Part shown: one piece after another, positions 7,621-13,341 of the stretch
How positions within the stretch are numbered: the stretch's first letter is position 1
How the letters are laid out: each line of letters begins with the position of its first letter
Assembly: GCA_964482405.1 (NCBI GenBank)
Contig: CAYZXH010000027.1
Coordinates: 1-22,145, forward strand
Origin: Zestomicrobium sp964482405
GTDB taxonomy: Archaea > Thermoproteota > Thermoprotei_A > Sulfolobales > NBVN01
Length of the DNA: 22,145 bases
Reading direction: 5' to 3'
The notes under the pieces: generated by a model
Seen by the model: the letters and a program-made list of their open reading frames with translations, nothing else
Databases searched by the model: none
Told to the model about the DNA's origin: nothing
Position numbers and translations under genes: made by a program

Positions 7621-7707
7621 CTCACTTCATCAGAAGCTACACAGAATAAAATTATTAAAAAATCTTATTATAAAAACTCAATAAGCATTTAAGCACTTAA
7701 TGTAATG

Positions 7708-7717
7708 TTTATATTAA
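7708..7717 (+). promoter_or_regulatory. Distal TATA-like box upstream of speD
   Basis: TTTATATTAA sits about 25 nt before the strong-SD upstream ORF that begins at 7736. A transcript from here would carry that ORF into the speD start. Inferred from spacing. Confidence 0.4.
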
Positions 7718-7735
7718 TACATTAGGGGGAGGATT

Positions 7736-7834
7736 ATGGGGGGTAAAATTTATAAGACATTCGTTAGAATGTTATATGGAGGTGCGGGGGGTGGAGCTCG
7801 AGTTAGTGATGCGTACGGGTGGAAAAAATGTTGA
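7736..7834 (+). CDS. Candidate upstream ORF overlapping the speD start
   Basis: A 32-codon reading frame starting at ATG 7736 (MGGKIYKTFVRMLYGG..., ending at a TGA near 7834) is preceded by GGGGGAGGATT, a good ribosome site. It overlaps the start region of speD in a different frame. Its product is glycine-rich (GGAGGGAR) because it reads through the speD ribosome site out of frame, so it may not be a real protein. If translated, it would occlude or couple speD initiation. Confidence as a functional peptide is low; the arrangement is worth noting. Confidence 0.25.
   Translation: MGGKIYKTFVRMLYGGAGGGARVSDAYGWKKC
7749..7756 (+). promoter_or_regulatory. Proximal TATA box of speD
   Basis: TTTATAAG has its centre about 25 nt before 7777. 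This predicts a transcript beginning at or just after ATG 7776 that carries GGAGGTG (7778-7784) near its 5' end. Confidence 0.45.
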
Positions 7835-8180
7835 AGCCAGGGTTTACGGTAAGCATGTCTACGGCAATCTTTATGAGTGTGATCCAGAACTCCTCTCAGA
7901 CCCGGAATTTCTTAAGAAAACCGTTGTTGAGGCTGCTCGACTAGGTAACATGACGCTCCTAGACGTCAGAGCGTGGTATATGGGGCCTGGAGTCAGCGTA
8001 GTAGCTATAATACTAGAGTCACACATATCTATCCATACATGGCCTGAATACTCTTTTGCGACAGTAGACGTCTACTCGTGCGGTAAGCACACAAACCCTC
8101 TTAAAGCGTTCGAACACATAGCGAAAGCTCTGAAAGCAAGAAGATACCTGTTTGACGTAATAGACAGGTCCCTAACATAG
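7776..8180 (+). CDS. speD: Pyruvoyl-dependent S-adenosylmethionine (or arginine) decarboxylase proenzyme
   Basis: SpeD-family proenzymes self-cleave to form a pyruvoyl cofactor and decarboxylate S-adenosylmethionine for spermidine synthesis; in some crenarchaea a close paralog decarboxylates arginine instead. The cleavage site is in LESHISIHTWPEY: Glu81/Ser82, with Ser82 becoming the pyruvoyl group, His87 and Cys102 (DVYSCGKH). The Ser-His-Cys spacing of 5 and 20 residues is that of the bacterial/archaeal class. GKHVYGNLYECD near the N-terminus is also typical, and the length (134) is normal. ATG 7776 is used, but GGAGGTG at 7778-7784 lies 6 nt before an in-frame GTG at 7791, which may be the actual start. 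The substrate (SAM versus arginine) cannot be decided from sequence alone. It is divergent from the dUTPase operon. Confidence 0.92.
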   Translation: MEVRGVELELVMRTGGKNVEARVYGKHVYGNLYECDPELLSDPEFLKKTVVEAARLGNMTLLDVRAWYMGPGVSVVAIILESHISIHTWPEYSFATVDVYSCGKHTNPLKAFEHIAKALKARRYLFDVIDRSLT

Positions 8181-8214
8181 ATATCATCAACGTTCATCCC
8201 CGCTCGCAGTCAAC

Positions 8215-8249
8215 GGATCTCACACGAGATCCTCACTAATCACGTGAGG
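8215..8249. repeat. Tandem inverted repeats after speD
   Basis: GGATCTC-ACAC-GAGATCC (8215-8232) is a perfect 7-bp stem. CCTCAC-TAATCAC-GTGAGG (8231-8249) is a 6-bp stem sharing two bases with the first. They lie 35 nt beyond the speD stop, with no T-run following. They may end or stabilise the speD mRNA. Confidence 0.5.
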
Positions 8250-8301
8250 GTAGTTTGTATAGTAAGACCTGGTTTAACATACTCAAATTCACTGCGTGAT
8301 T

Positions 8302-8310
8302 CTTTATAAG
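8302..8310 (+). promoter_or_regulatory. TATA box upstream of geranylgeranyl reductase
   Basis: CTTTATAAG matches the archaeal TATA consensus. It predicts transcription from about 8332, leaving a leader of about 56 nt before ATG 8388, unusually long here. Confidence 0.45.
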
Positions 8311-8387
8311 TGGGCAACTTAATGATGTAAGTAAAAAATAAGCAATAATTATCTTGTGTGAGTAAAGTAGGATCGGATAGGTAATTA

Positions 8388-9506
8388 ATGGTGCGCGACA
8401 TGGATTTGAGGAAGGTCTTAGTTGTTGGTGCGGGTCTCGGTGGTCTGTTAACTTCCTACGTTATGATTGGGAGAGGCTTTGATGTAGAGTTGTTTGAGGA
8501 GCATGACGTTATTGGTTTGCCAAGACATTGCAGCGGTCTCGTCAGCGATTACGTCGTGGGTTTTCTTGGCGGGCTCGTTAAGGAGCATATAACAAACAGA
8601 TTCTCTGAGTATGTCGTTAAGGTGGTTGAGGATGTGGGGGTACGTGAAGCTCTGAGACTCGGTTTCAGGAAACCTGTGTATTTAGTTGATAGGGTAGGGA
8701 TTGAGAAAAGCTTGTGTGAGGTAGTCACTAGCTTGGGAGGGAAGGTAAGCACGAGGACCGTGGTCACCAACATAGACCTAGGTAGAAACCTCCTTAGGTC
8801 TAGTAGGGGGACGCGCCACTACGACTTAGTGGTTATTAGTGAGGGTGCTAGCAGGAGACTCACTAAATCACTTGATTTATGTCGTGTGAGAAAATACGTG
8901 CTGGGACCTCAAGCTGTCTTAAAGATTAGCAAGAGTCCTGAAAATGTTGAGGTTATTGTGAGTTCTTTTCTCGAGCCTGACGGGTTTGGGTGGGTTATCC
9001 CATTAGATGAGAAGCACGTAATTCTAGGGTTAGTAACGACATCCAAGAAAGCCGCTCTACTACTTAAGTATTTAGCTAAGAAAGTCTTCAGCACCACATC
9101 AAATTACGTGTTCAAGGAATTTTTCGGTGGCATAATACCTATGGACGAGCCTTGCGAGAATGTTATCGGCAGGAATTATCTGGTAGTAGGTGATGCAGCA
9201 TCGTTAATCAAGCCTTTGAGCAGAGGTGGTATCTATTCCTTGGCTAAGGAGGCAGAGGCCTTAAGAGACGCCTTACGTAAGGGATCACTAAAACAAGACT
9301 TAATGCTAAGCAAGTATGAGAGATTAGCTAGTCTTCTAAAGACGCAACATCGCATTCACGAAATTATTTTAAGTATTGGAGGGTATTATAAGTTAGTTAA
9401 GTCCTTCACTAAGTTAGGGTTGAGTGAGGTTAGGTTACTTGATTATGATAAGCTAATACCTGTGCTCATCACATCATTTATTAAGCACGGTAGAACTCAC
9501 TATTAG
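8388..9506 (+). CDS. Geranylgeranyl reductase family FAD-dependent oxidoreductase
   Basis: It is likely to saturate isoprenoid double bonds of archaeal ether lipids (digeranylgeranylglycerophospholipid reductase) or of a related prenyl substrate. The FAD-binding Rossmann motif is VLVVGAGLGGLLTSY (GAGLGG at 14-19), with an acidic residue after strand 2. A Cys-Ser-Gly element (CSGLVS, 48-53) is the usual second GGR hallmark, and FGWVIPL (200-206) matches the family's catalytic-face motif. The second FAD motif is YLVVGDAASLIKPLSRGG (264-281). The length of 372 is normal. The ATG start has only a weak ribosome site (GGATAGGT). Its TAG stop is immediately followed by the next gene's GTG, implying an operon with the YbjQ gene. 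Together with ubiA it marks an ether-lipid maker; the precise substrate is inferred. Confidence 0.88.
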   Translation: MVRDMDLRKVLVVGAGLGGLLTSYVMIGRGFDVELFEEHDVIGLPRHCSGLVSDYVVGFLGGLVKEHITNRFSEYVVKVVEDVGVREALRLGFRKPVYLVDRVGIEKSLCEVVTSLGGKVSTRTVVTNIDLGRNLLRSSRGTRHYDLVVISEGASRRLTKSLDLCRVRKYVLGPQAVLKISKSPENVEVIVSSFLEPDGFGWVIPLDEKHVILGLVTTSKKAALLLKYLAKKVFSTTSNYVFKEFFGGIIPMDEPCENVIGRNYLVVGDAASLIKPLSRGGIYSLAKEAEALRDALRKGSLKQDLMLSKYERLASLLKTQHRIHEIILSIGGYYKLVKSFTKLGLSEVRLLDYDKLIPVLITSFIKHGRTHY

Positions 9507-9851
9507 GTGAGTGAGGTGAGCAGTGAGGAGGTCTTAGTCACTACCCTAGAGTTCCTTCCAGGCTACAAGGTTAAGAAAGTCCTCGGAATAGTTAGTGGTA
9601 GCACCGTTAGAGCGAGAAATATTGGCAGGGATATAGTCGCTGCTTTCAGGAATTTAGCTGGGGGAGAGATAGTTGAGTACACTGAACTCTTAGCTAAATC
9701 AAGGAATGAAGCACTGTCTAGGATGATTGAGAAAGCTAAGGCTTTAGGAGCTAACGCAGTTCTGGGAGTTAGGTTCGCTACTTCCTCGATAATGAGCGGT
9801 GCAGCGGAGATGGTCGCTTACGGGACAGCCGTGATAGTAGAACCGGAATGA
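9507..9851 (+). CDS. YbjQ/UPF0145 family protein (DUF74)
   Basis: Members form pentameric or decameric beta rings of unknown function, sometimes labelled heavy-metal-binding. Diagnostic segments are LEFLPGYKVKKVLGIVSGSTVRARNIGRDI, near the start, and EALSRMIEKAKALGANAVLGVRFATS, followed by VAYGTAVIVEP at the end. The length of 114 matches a single YbjQ domain. The GTG start at 9507 directly follows the TAG of the geranylgeranyl reductase gene, and AGGTGAG overlaps it; a GTG at 9516 is possible but would shorten the N-terminus by three residues. It is co-transcribed with the reductase, but no functional link is evident. Confidence 0.9.
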   Translation: MSEVSSEEVLVTTLEFLPGYKVKKVLGIVSGSTVRARNIGRDIVAAFRNLAGGEIVEYTELLAKSRNEALSRMIEKAKALGANAVLGVRFATSSIMSGAAEMVAYGTAVIVEPE

Positions 9852-9950
9852 GTTTTAACTTGAACCCCGAAGAATTCGAGACTTCCGCGTCTCCGCAACC
9901 AGATTTAACGCTGTGTGTGGAGTAGGCCCTGATCATAAAGGTAGTTTGAT

Positions 9951-11153
9951 ATGGTTATTTCAGTATCTAACAATTATCTGGATGTGCTGGTCGGCATGCT
10001 TGTCTATAGCAGGCCTGAGCTGAGACTTAGTGAGAGAGTTAAGTTCTTGAAGAGTAGTCAATCCTTTAAGGTTTATGAGGTTGGTGTAGACGGCCTTCAA
10101 GCAATGCCCGTAGGCGTGGTTTGCGAGGACCTTGCTTGCAGCGGGTTCGAGATTATTAAGTATGTCATGTGTAAAGAAGACGTTTCAATGTCTGAAGCAT
10201 TAAAGACTATTTCAAGAGTTTTAGGTGTTAAAACTTCTTACGCAGGTATTAAAGACGCTGAAGGCTTTACGTGTCAGTTCATCACCGTTAAGTGCTCTCC
10301 CGGTAAGAAACTCAAGAAGTGTTATGAGTTTCTCGATGGTAAGGTAACCCTATTCTTTCACGGAGTAGCTGATTCCATGTTGAGGAGGGGAGATTTAGAA
10401 GGAAATTACTTTGAGGTCTTACTTGAAGACTTAAGTGAGGATGACTTTAAAATACTTCGGGAGTTAAAGAACTCACAAGACAGGATTACCTTCTTAAATT
10501 ATTACGGGTATCAAAGATTTGGTGTTAGGAGACCCGTAACACATCTTATCGGCAAAGCACTTCTCGAAAATAACGTGGAGAAAGCGCTAGATCTTATTCT
10601 CGGAAATCCATACCCTACGGAAACTCAAAGAGTTATTGAGGCTAGGAAGTCTTATGAGGAGGGGGACTTGAGAGAGGCTTTAAGACTTTTCCCAAGAAAC
10701 TTCGATGTAGAGAGGTCCTTGATTAAGGGATTGTTGAGAGGTATGAGCGTCTCAGAAGTTCTGAACTTAATCGATAAGTGGCTTATTAGGATGTATGTTG
10801 AGGCATACCAATCGTACTTATTCAACCTAGCTCTAAGTAAGCTCGCCACTCAATTAGGGGGTGTTGACGTCTTAGCACTTAAGTGTGAGGTCATGCCGTT
10901 ACCTAGACCCAACCTTAACTTAGTTGACGAATGCTCTCGCGAGACCATCAAAGCAGTGGAGGAAGAGCTTAAGTCAATCAACCCTGGGAGTAACTACTTA
11001 AAACACTTAAGCAGGAATAACCGTGAGGTGGTTTTCACCCTACGCAACTACACGCATGAAGAAACCGATAACAAAGCATTACTTAAGTTCATATTAAAAC
11101 CATCAACCTACGCTACAGTCTTCTTACGTGAGTTACTAGGCCCTCCTATATGA
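9951..11153 (+). CDS. truD: tRNA pseudouridine(13) synthase TruD
   Basis: TruD converts U13 of tRNAs to pseudouridine. The catalytic segment is SYAGIKDAEGFTCQFITVK, with Asp102 as the expected nucleophile in the GxKD motif. The TruD insertion element NYYGYQRFGVRRPVTHLIG is intact, as is the late EAYQSYLFNLALSKL segment. The length of 400 is typical for archaeal TruD. ATG 9951 lies shortly after AAAGGTAG, a weak ribosome site. It stands 99 bases after the YbjQ gene. In related archaea truD neighbours pth2; here pth2 follows with an unknown small gene and a mobile-element relic in between. Confidence 0.94.
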   Translation: MVISVSNNYLDVLVGMLVYSRPELRLSERVKFLKSSQSFKVYEVGVDGLQAMPVGVVCEDLACSGFEIIKYVMCKEDVSMSEALKTISRVLGVKTSYAGIKDAEGFTCQFITVKCSPGKKLKKCYEFLDGKVTLFFHGVADSMLRRGDLEGNYFEVLLEDLSEDDFKILRELKNSQDRITFLNYYGYQRFGVRRPVTHLIGKALLENNVEKALDLILGNPYPTETQRVIEARKSYEEGDLREALRLFPRNFDVERSLIKGLLRGMSVSEVLNLIDKWLIRMYVEAYQSYLFNLALSKLATQLGGVDVLALKCEVMPLPRPNLNLVDECSRETIKAVEEELKSINPGSNYLKHLSRNNREVVFTLRNYTHEETDNKALLKFILKPSTYATVFLRELLGPPI

Positions 11154-11244
11154 GGACAACCTATTAAAGGATGAAGGAACTTCAAGACTTTAAAATACCT
11201 GAGGAAAACTTTCTTAAACCCATGAAAGAATATGAAGAGTTTCG

Positions 11245-11353
11245 TTGCCTCGAGCTCGTGAGGAGTAGGGGTAACGGGCCGGAGGCCCGGCCCGGGATTG
11301 AATCCCCGGAAACAGGGAGATGTGATCCCAAACCTTCCCGTTCTGAAGGGTGA
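11245..11353 (+). pseudogene. Possible tnpB C-terminal remnant
   Basis: In the frame ending at TGA 11351-11353 the translation runs ...RCLELVRSRGNGPEARPG IESPETGRCDPKPSRSEG. The 'GNGPEARPGIESPE' character resembles what I recall of the disordered tail of archaeal IS200/IS605-type TnpB proteins, and the segment leads straight into the structured right end at 11332-11383. No RuvC domain or zinc finger remains and nothing upstream of about 11245 is recognisable. Inference rests on memory of the family plus position; a database search would decide it. Confidence 0.4.
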
Positions 11354-11383
11354 GGGTTCCCGTTAGTGCGGGGAGGAGGTCAG
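11276..11383 (+). mobile_element. IS200/IS605-type right end with omega-RNA-like structure (relic)
   Basis: The segment is highly structured: GGGCC/GGCCC (11276-11288, loop GGA), GGGATT/AATCCC (11294-11306), CCTTC/GAAGG (11333-11349) and CCCG/CGGG near 11360-11371. It ends GGGGAGGAGGTCAG, the same end seen at 20097 and 22091 on the other strand. Known TnpB systems use an omega RNA that runs through the element's right end into flanking DNA, which serves as guide; here that would start ATAAAACACTG at 11384. No transposase is present. It is separated from truD by ~90 bases and precedes pth2's operon. I see this as a decayed element, possibly still transcribed. Confidence 0.6.
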
Positions 11384-11438
11384 ATAAAACACTGTAAGAA
11401 TTTTTAGCTCCATCTCTATTAAAGAATGAGGTTAAGCT

Positions 11439-11774
11439 ATGGGGTCGTCCACGCTTGCTGATCTCAGGGATAGGATAGTGAGTCATTTGAGGAATTACGG
11501 CTTCAGTATTTTTACTTCTGCTGAGTATCAGGCTGTCAGTAAGTTACTTATTTCTGCGGGTATTCACCGAGACTTGACTATTAAAAGGGTTCCAGGCTCG
11601 CAGTATTATTTGCTAGAGGTTGATAAGAGGACGTTCATAACTGAATGTAGGAATCTGGCTAAGAGGGTTGAAGCAACCAACATGAATGTCTTGGTTAGTT
11701 GTGTTGAGAGTAAGAGTTTTGAGGCGTTGAATAAAATCATTGAGAAGTTGACTCAAGTGAGTGGGGGTCTTTAG
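11439..11774 (+). CDS. Hypothetical protein, 111 aa, upstream of pth2
   Basis: I do not recognise it. It is a small mixed alpha/beta protein: an amphipathic N-terminal helix (LADLRDRIVSHLRNYGF), a middle helix (AEYQAVSKLLISAGI), strands (TIKRVPGSQYYLLEV), and a C-terminal helix (SFEALNKIIEKLTQV). No transmembrane segment or metal-binding cluster is present. ATG 11439 is supported by GAGGT at the right distance (about 7 nt). Its TAG stop overlaps the pth2 GTG start by one base (TAGTG), so translation is coupled to pth2, suggesting a tRNA- or ribosome-related role. It sits downstream of the mobile-element relic. Confidence 0.72.
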   Translation: MGSSTLADLRDRIVSHLRNYGFSIFTSAEYQAVSKLLISAGIHRDLTIKRVPGSQYYLLEVDKRTFITECRNLAKRVEATNMNVLVSCVESKSFEALNKIIEKLTQVSGGL

Positions 11775-12133
11775 TGTCCTTCAAGCATAAGCAGGTAATA
11801 CTAGTCCGGACGGATATAGAGATGAGTAAGGGTAAGCTAGCGGTTCAGGTAGCGCATGCTTCAGTGTCCGCGCTCATGGAGGCGTTGAAGTATAGGAGGG
11901 AGTGGGTTGAGGAGTGGCTTAGGGAGGGGCAGAAGAAGGTTGTTCTTAAGGTGAGTAGCTTAAGAGAGTTAATGAGCTTCTACGAAGAAGCTGTGAGATC
12001 CGGTCTTCCAGCATCTCTCATATCTGACGCGGGATTAACGGAACTCCCGGAAGGCACTATCACCGCCGTAGGTATAGGTCCCGCCCCCGAAGACCTAGTA
12101 GATAAGATAACAGGGACCCTTAAGCTACTCTAA
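11774..12133 (+). CDS. pth2: Peptidyl-tRNA hydrolase Pth2
   Basis: Pth2 releases peptides from peptidyl-tRNA that drops off stalled ribosomes. The family signature is clear: KHKQVILVRTDIEMSKGKLAVQ (Lys21, Gln25, HAS at 28-30 forming the active-site cleft), then LISDAGLTEL (Asp85) and the C-terminal TAVGIGPAPEDLVDKITG. The length of 119 equals the archaeal norm. The GTG at 11774 overlaps the previous stop, with GGGGGT just upstream. It belongs to a small translation-related cluster with truD and the 111-residue protein. Confidence 0.96.
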   Translation: MSFKHKQVILVRTDIEMSKGKLAVQVAHASVSALMEALKYRREWVEEWLREGQKKVVLKVSSLRELMSFYEEAVRSGLPASLISDAGLTELPEGTITAVGIGPAPEDLVDKITGTLKLL

Positions 12134-12194
12134 GTGTGTGAAGCCTTACCAGTCAAAACACACGTTAATTAAGGATTACACACTACTCTTATAG

Positions 12195-12476
12195 GTGAGT
12201 GGTCTGGAATCTGTGATAGTTCACTACGAAAAAGACTGCGTCAAGGTTTCTTTCTATGACTCACTAGGTAGGCTGATTAACTTTAGGGAGTTTTCAGGTA
12301 AACGTAGAATCACCCTAGATTTTAGTAATGTTGAGGAGGTCAGGATCACCCCGTACAGCTTCACGGAGGGTTTAATGGTAGTTCTTAAGGGTGTTAAGGA
12401 ATTTAAGGTTTTAGAGGCTGAAGAGGTTGAGGAAGCTCCTGGAGTTGAGGGTGGAGAGGTCGAGGAGCAAGAGTAA
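12195..12476 (+). CDS. Hypothetical small beta-strand protein, 93 aa, acidic tail
   Basis: I do not recognise it. Residues 1-70 form regular beta strands (SVIVHYEKDCVKVSFYDSLGRLINFREFSG, RITLDFSNVEEVRITPYSFTEG), resembling a small sandwich. The last 22 residues are very acidic (EAEEVEEAPGVEGGEVEEQE) and likely disordered. No membrane segment occurs. GTG 12195 fits a leaderless start 25 nt after an AATTAAGG TATA-like sequence. The next gene begins inside the acidic tail coding region, so the tail may partly reflect the overlap. The pair may act together. Confidence 0.62.
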   Translation: MSGLESVIVHYEKDCVKVSFYDSLGRLINFREFSGKRRITLDFSNVEEVRITPYSFTEGLMVVLKGVKEFKVLEAEEVEEAPGVEGGEVEEQE

Positions 12477-12858
12477 CCTACATAAGAGAACAACGCTATA
12501 CCTAGTCCTCAACAAGGACTGCGAGAGAGTGAGTTATGAGGTAGTGGACAGGATTAGCGCAAGACCAACGTATTCTGTCGGTTCAGCAGAGGTTCATAAA
12601 GTGTTAGTTCCGGAAGATTCTTTCATTATTCAGGCTTCCTTCACGCTCAATCTCAAGAAAAGGGTAAGTGGTGAGGTGCTGATACTTGACTCTAACGGCA
12701 GATTGCTCTGTAGAGCTGTCTACAGGAAGCTTAAGGTTAGGGTGACTCAAGGCGGTGACCCGCTGACGACGAAATTGCTTAAGTGTTTATTTGACTCACT
12801 AAAACTAATAGTTAAGAGGTACACGATTCTTCAAATAGCTAGACGGGCGGCCTCATAA
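12451..12858 (+). CDS. Hypothetical basic protein, ~135 aa, overlapping the previous gene
   Basis: I do not recognise it. It starts with a basic segment (SRSKSNLHKRTTLYLVL) and continues with beta strands (YEVVDRISARPTYSV, EDSFIIQASFTLNLKK, GEVLILDSNGRLLCRAVYRKLKV), ending with a helical region and basic residues (KLIVKRYTILQIARRAAS). A GTG at 12451 with GGAG six bases upstream is preferred over TTG at 12427. It overlaps the preceding small gene by 26 nt in another frame, which argues for coupled translation. A basic and an acidic product encoded side by side suggests a complex, but this is inference. Confidence 0.62.
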   Translation: MERSRSKSNLHKRTTLYLVLNKDCERVSYEVVDRISARPTYSVGSAEVHKVLVPEDSFIIQASFTLNLKKRVSGEVLILDSNGRLLCRAVYRKLKVRVTQGGDPLTTKLLKCLFDSLKLIVKRYTILQIARRAAS

Positions 12859-12890
12859 GCGTGACTCACACTCCTCTATTTCGGTTTCTA

Positions 12891-12898
12891 TTTATAAG
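12891..12898 (+). promoter_or_regulatory. TATA-like box before the TRAM gene
   Basis: TTTATAAG fits the consensus; transcription would begin near 12920, giving a ~45-nt leader. An alternative TATA, TAGATATATT at 12910-12919, lies inside a 6-bp inverted repeat (ACACAC/GTGTGT, 12904-12925) and would give a ~25-nt leader. Which is used is unknown. Confidence 0.4.
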
Positions 12899-12965
12899 CC
12901 TTAACACACTAGATATATTGTGTGTAAAATACATGTTCGCGTGTCTAAGTAGGATGGTGGAATGA

Positions 12966-13253
12966 ATGACTAAATACAGGAATTATTCTGACCCATACTC
13001 AGTTAACGTTCAGCGGTTCAGCATATACTACGACAAGAACGTCAAGTCTAAAACACCGCAAGTAGGTGATGAGCTAACAGTTAAGATAATTGAGGTAGAT
13101 GAGGAGGGTAGGGGTGTCGGGTACTACAATGACTTTAAGGTCGTGATCCCTAGAGCGGTCTTAGGGGAGAAAGTGAAGGTAGTGGTTAAGAAGGTTGAGG
13201 GTAGGGTTCTCCACGCTTCAGTGATTGAGAGATTCGGTGTCTCAAGAAAGTAG
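12966..13253 (+). CDS. TRAM domain protein
   Basis: TRAM is an OB-like RNA-binding domain; stand-alone archaeal TRAM proteins are thought to act as RNA chaperones, cold-shock-protein analogues. The domain occupies about residues 31-88: PQVGDELTVKIIEVDEEGRGVGYYNDFKVVIPRAVLGEKVKVVVKKVEG..., with the diagnostic 'GEGRGVG' turn and glycine/valine pattern. Residues 1-30 (SDPYSVNVQRFSIYYDKNVKS) are a tyrosine-rich extension. ATG 12966 has GGTGG at 5-6 nt. It is transcribed just before the rfcS promoter; no functional link to RFC is apparent. Confidence 0.92.
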   Translation: MTKYRNYSDPYSVNVQRFSIYYDKNVKSKTPQVGDELTVKIIEVDEEGRGVGYYNDFKVVIPRAVLGEKVKVVVKKVEGRVLHASVIERFGVSRK

Positions 13254-13309
13254 TGGGTTGATATGGGGTTCTTAAGCATTACTTGCAGGAGTTCTTGGTG
13301 ATTGAAATG

Positions 13310-13318
13310 TTATAAATT
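13310..13318 (+). promoter_or_regulatory. TATA box of rfcS
   Basis: TTATAAATT has its centre about 26 nt before the GTG at 13342, giving a leaderless rfcS-rfcL transcript. Confidence 0.5.
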
Positions 13319-13341
13319 CTGCGCCCGTAGTTATTTATTGG

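Noticed and set aside
8319..8370. C/D-box small RNA (ATGATGT resembles a C box)
   Set aside because: No matching D box (CTGA) at suitable distance, and the C-box match is imperfect.
9878..9893. GAGAC-TTCCGC-GTCTC hairpin before truD
   Set aside because: 5-bp stem is not distinctive and no terminator or RNA features accompany it.
11290..11310. T-arm-like GGGATTGAATCCC suggesting a tRNA
   Set aside because: The loop lacks TTCRA, no acceptor or anticodon stems can be assembled around it, and the region fits an IS right end better.
11171..11353. 60-residue ORF as a functional gene
   Set aside because: Its second half coincides with the structured mobile-element end and resembles a TnpB tail; the first half matches nothing. 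Treated as remnant.
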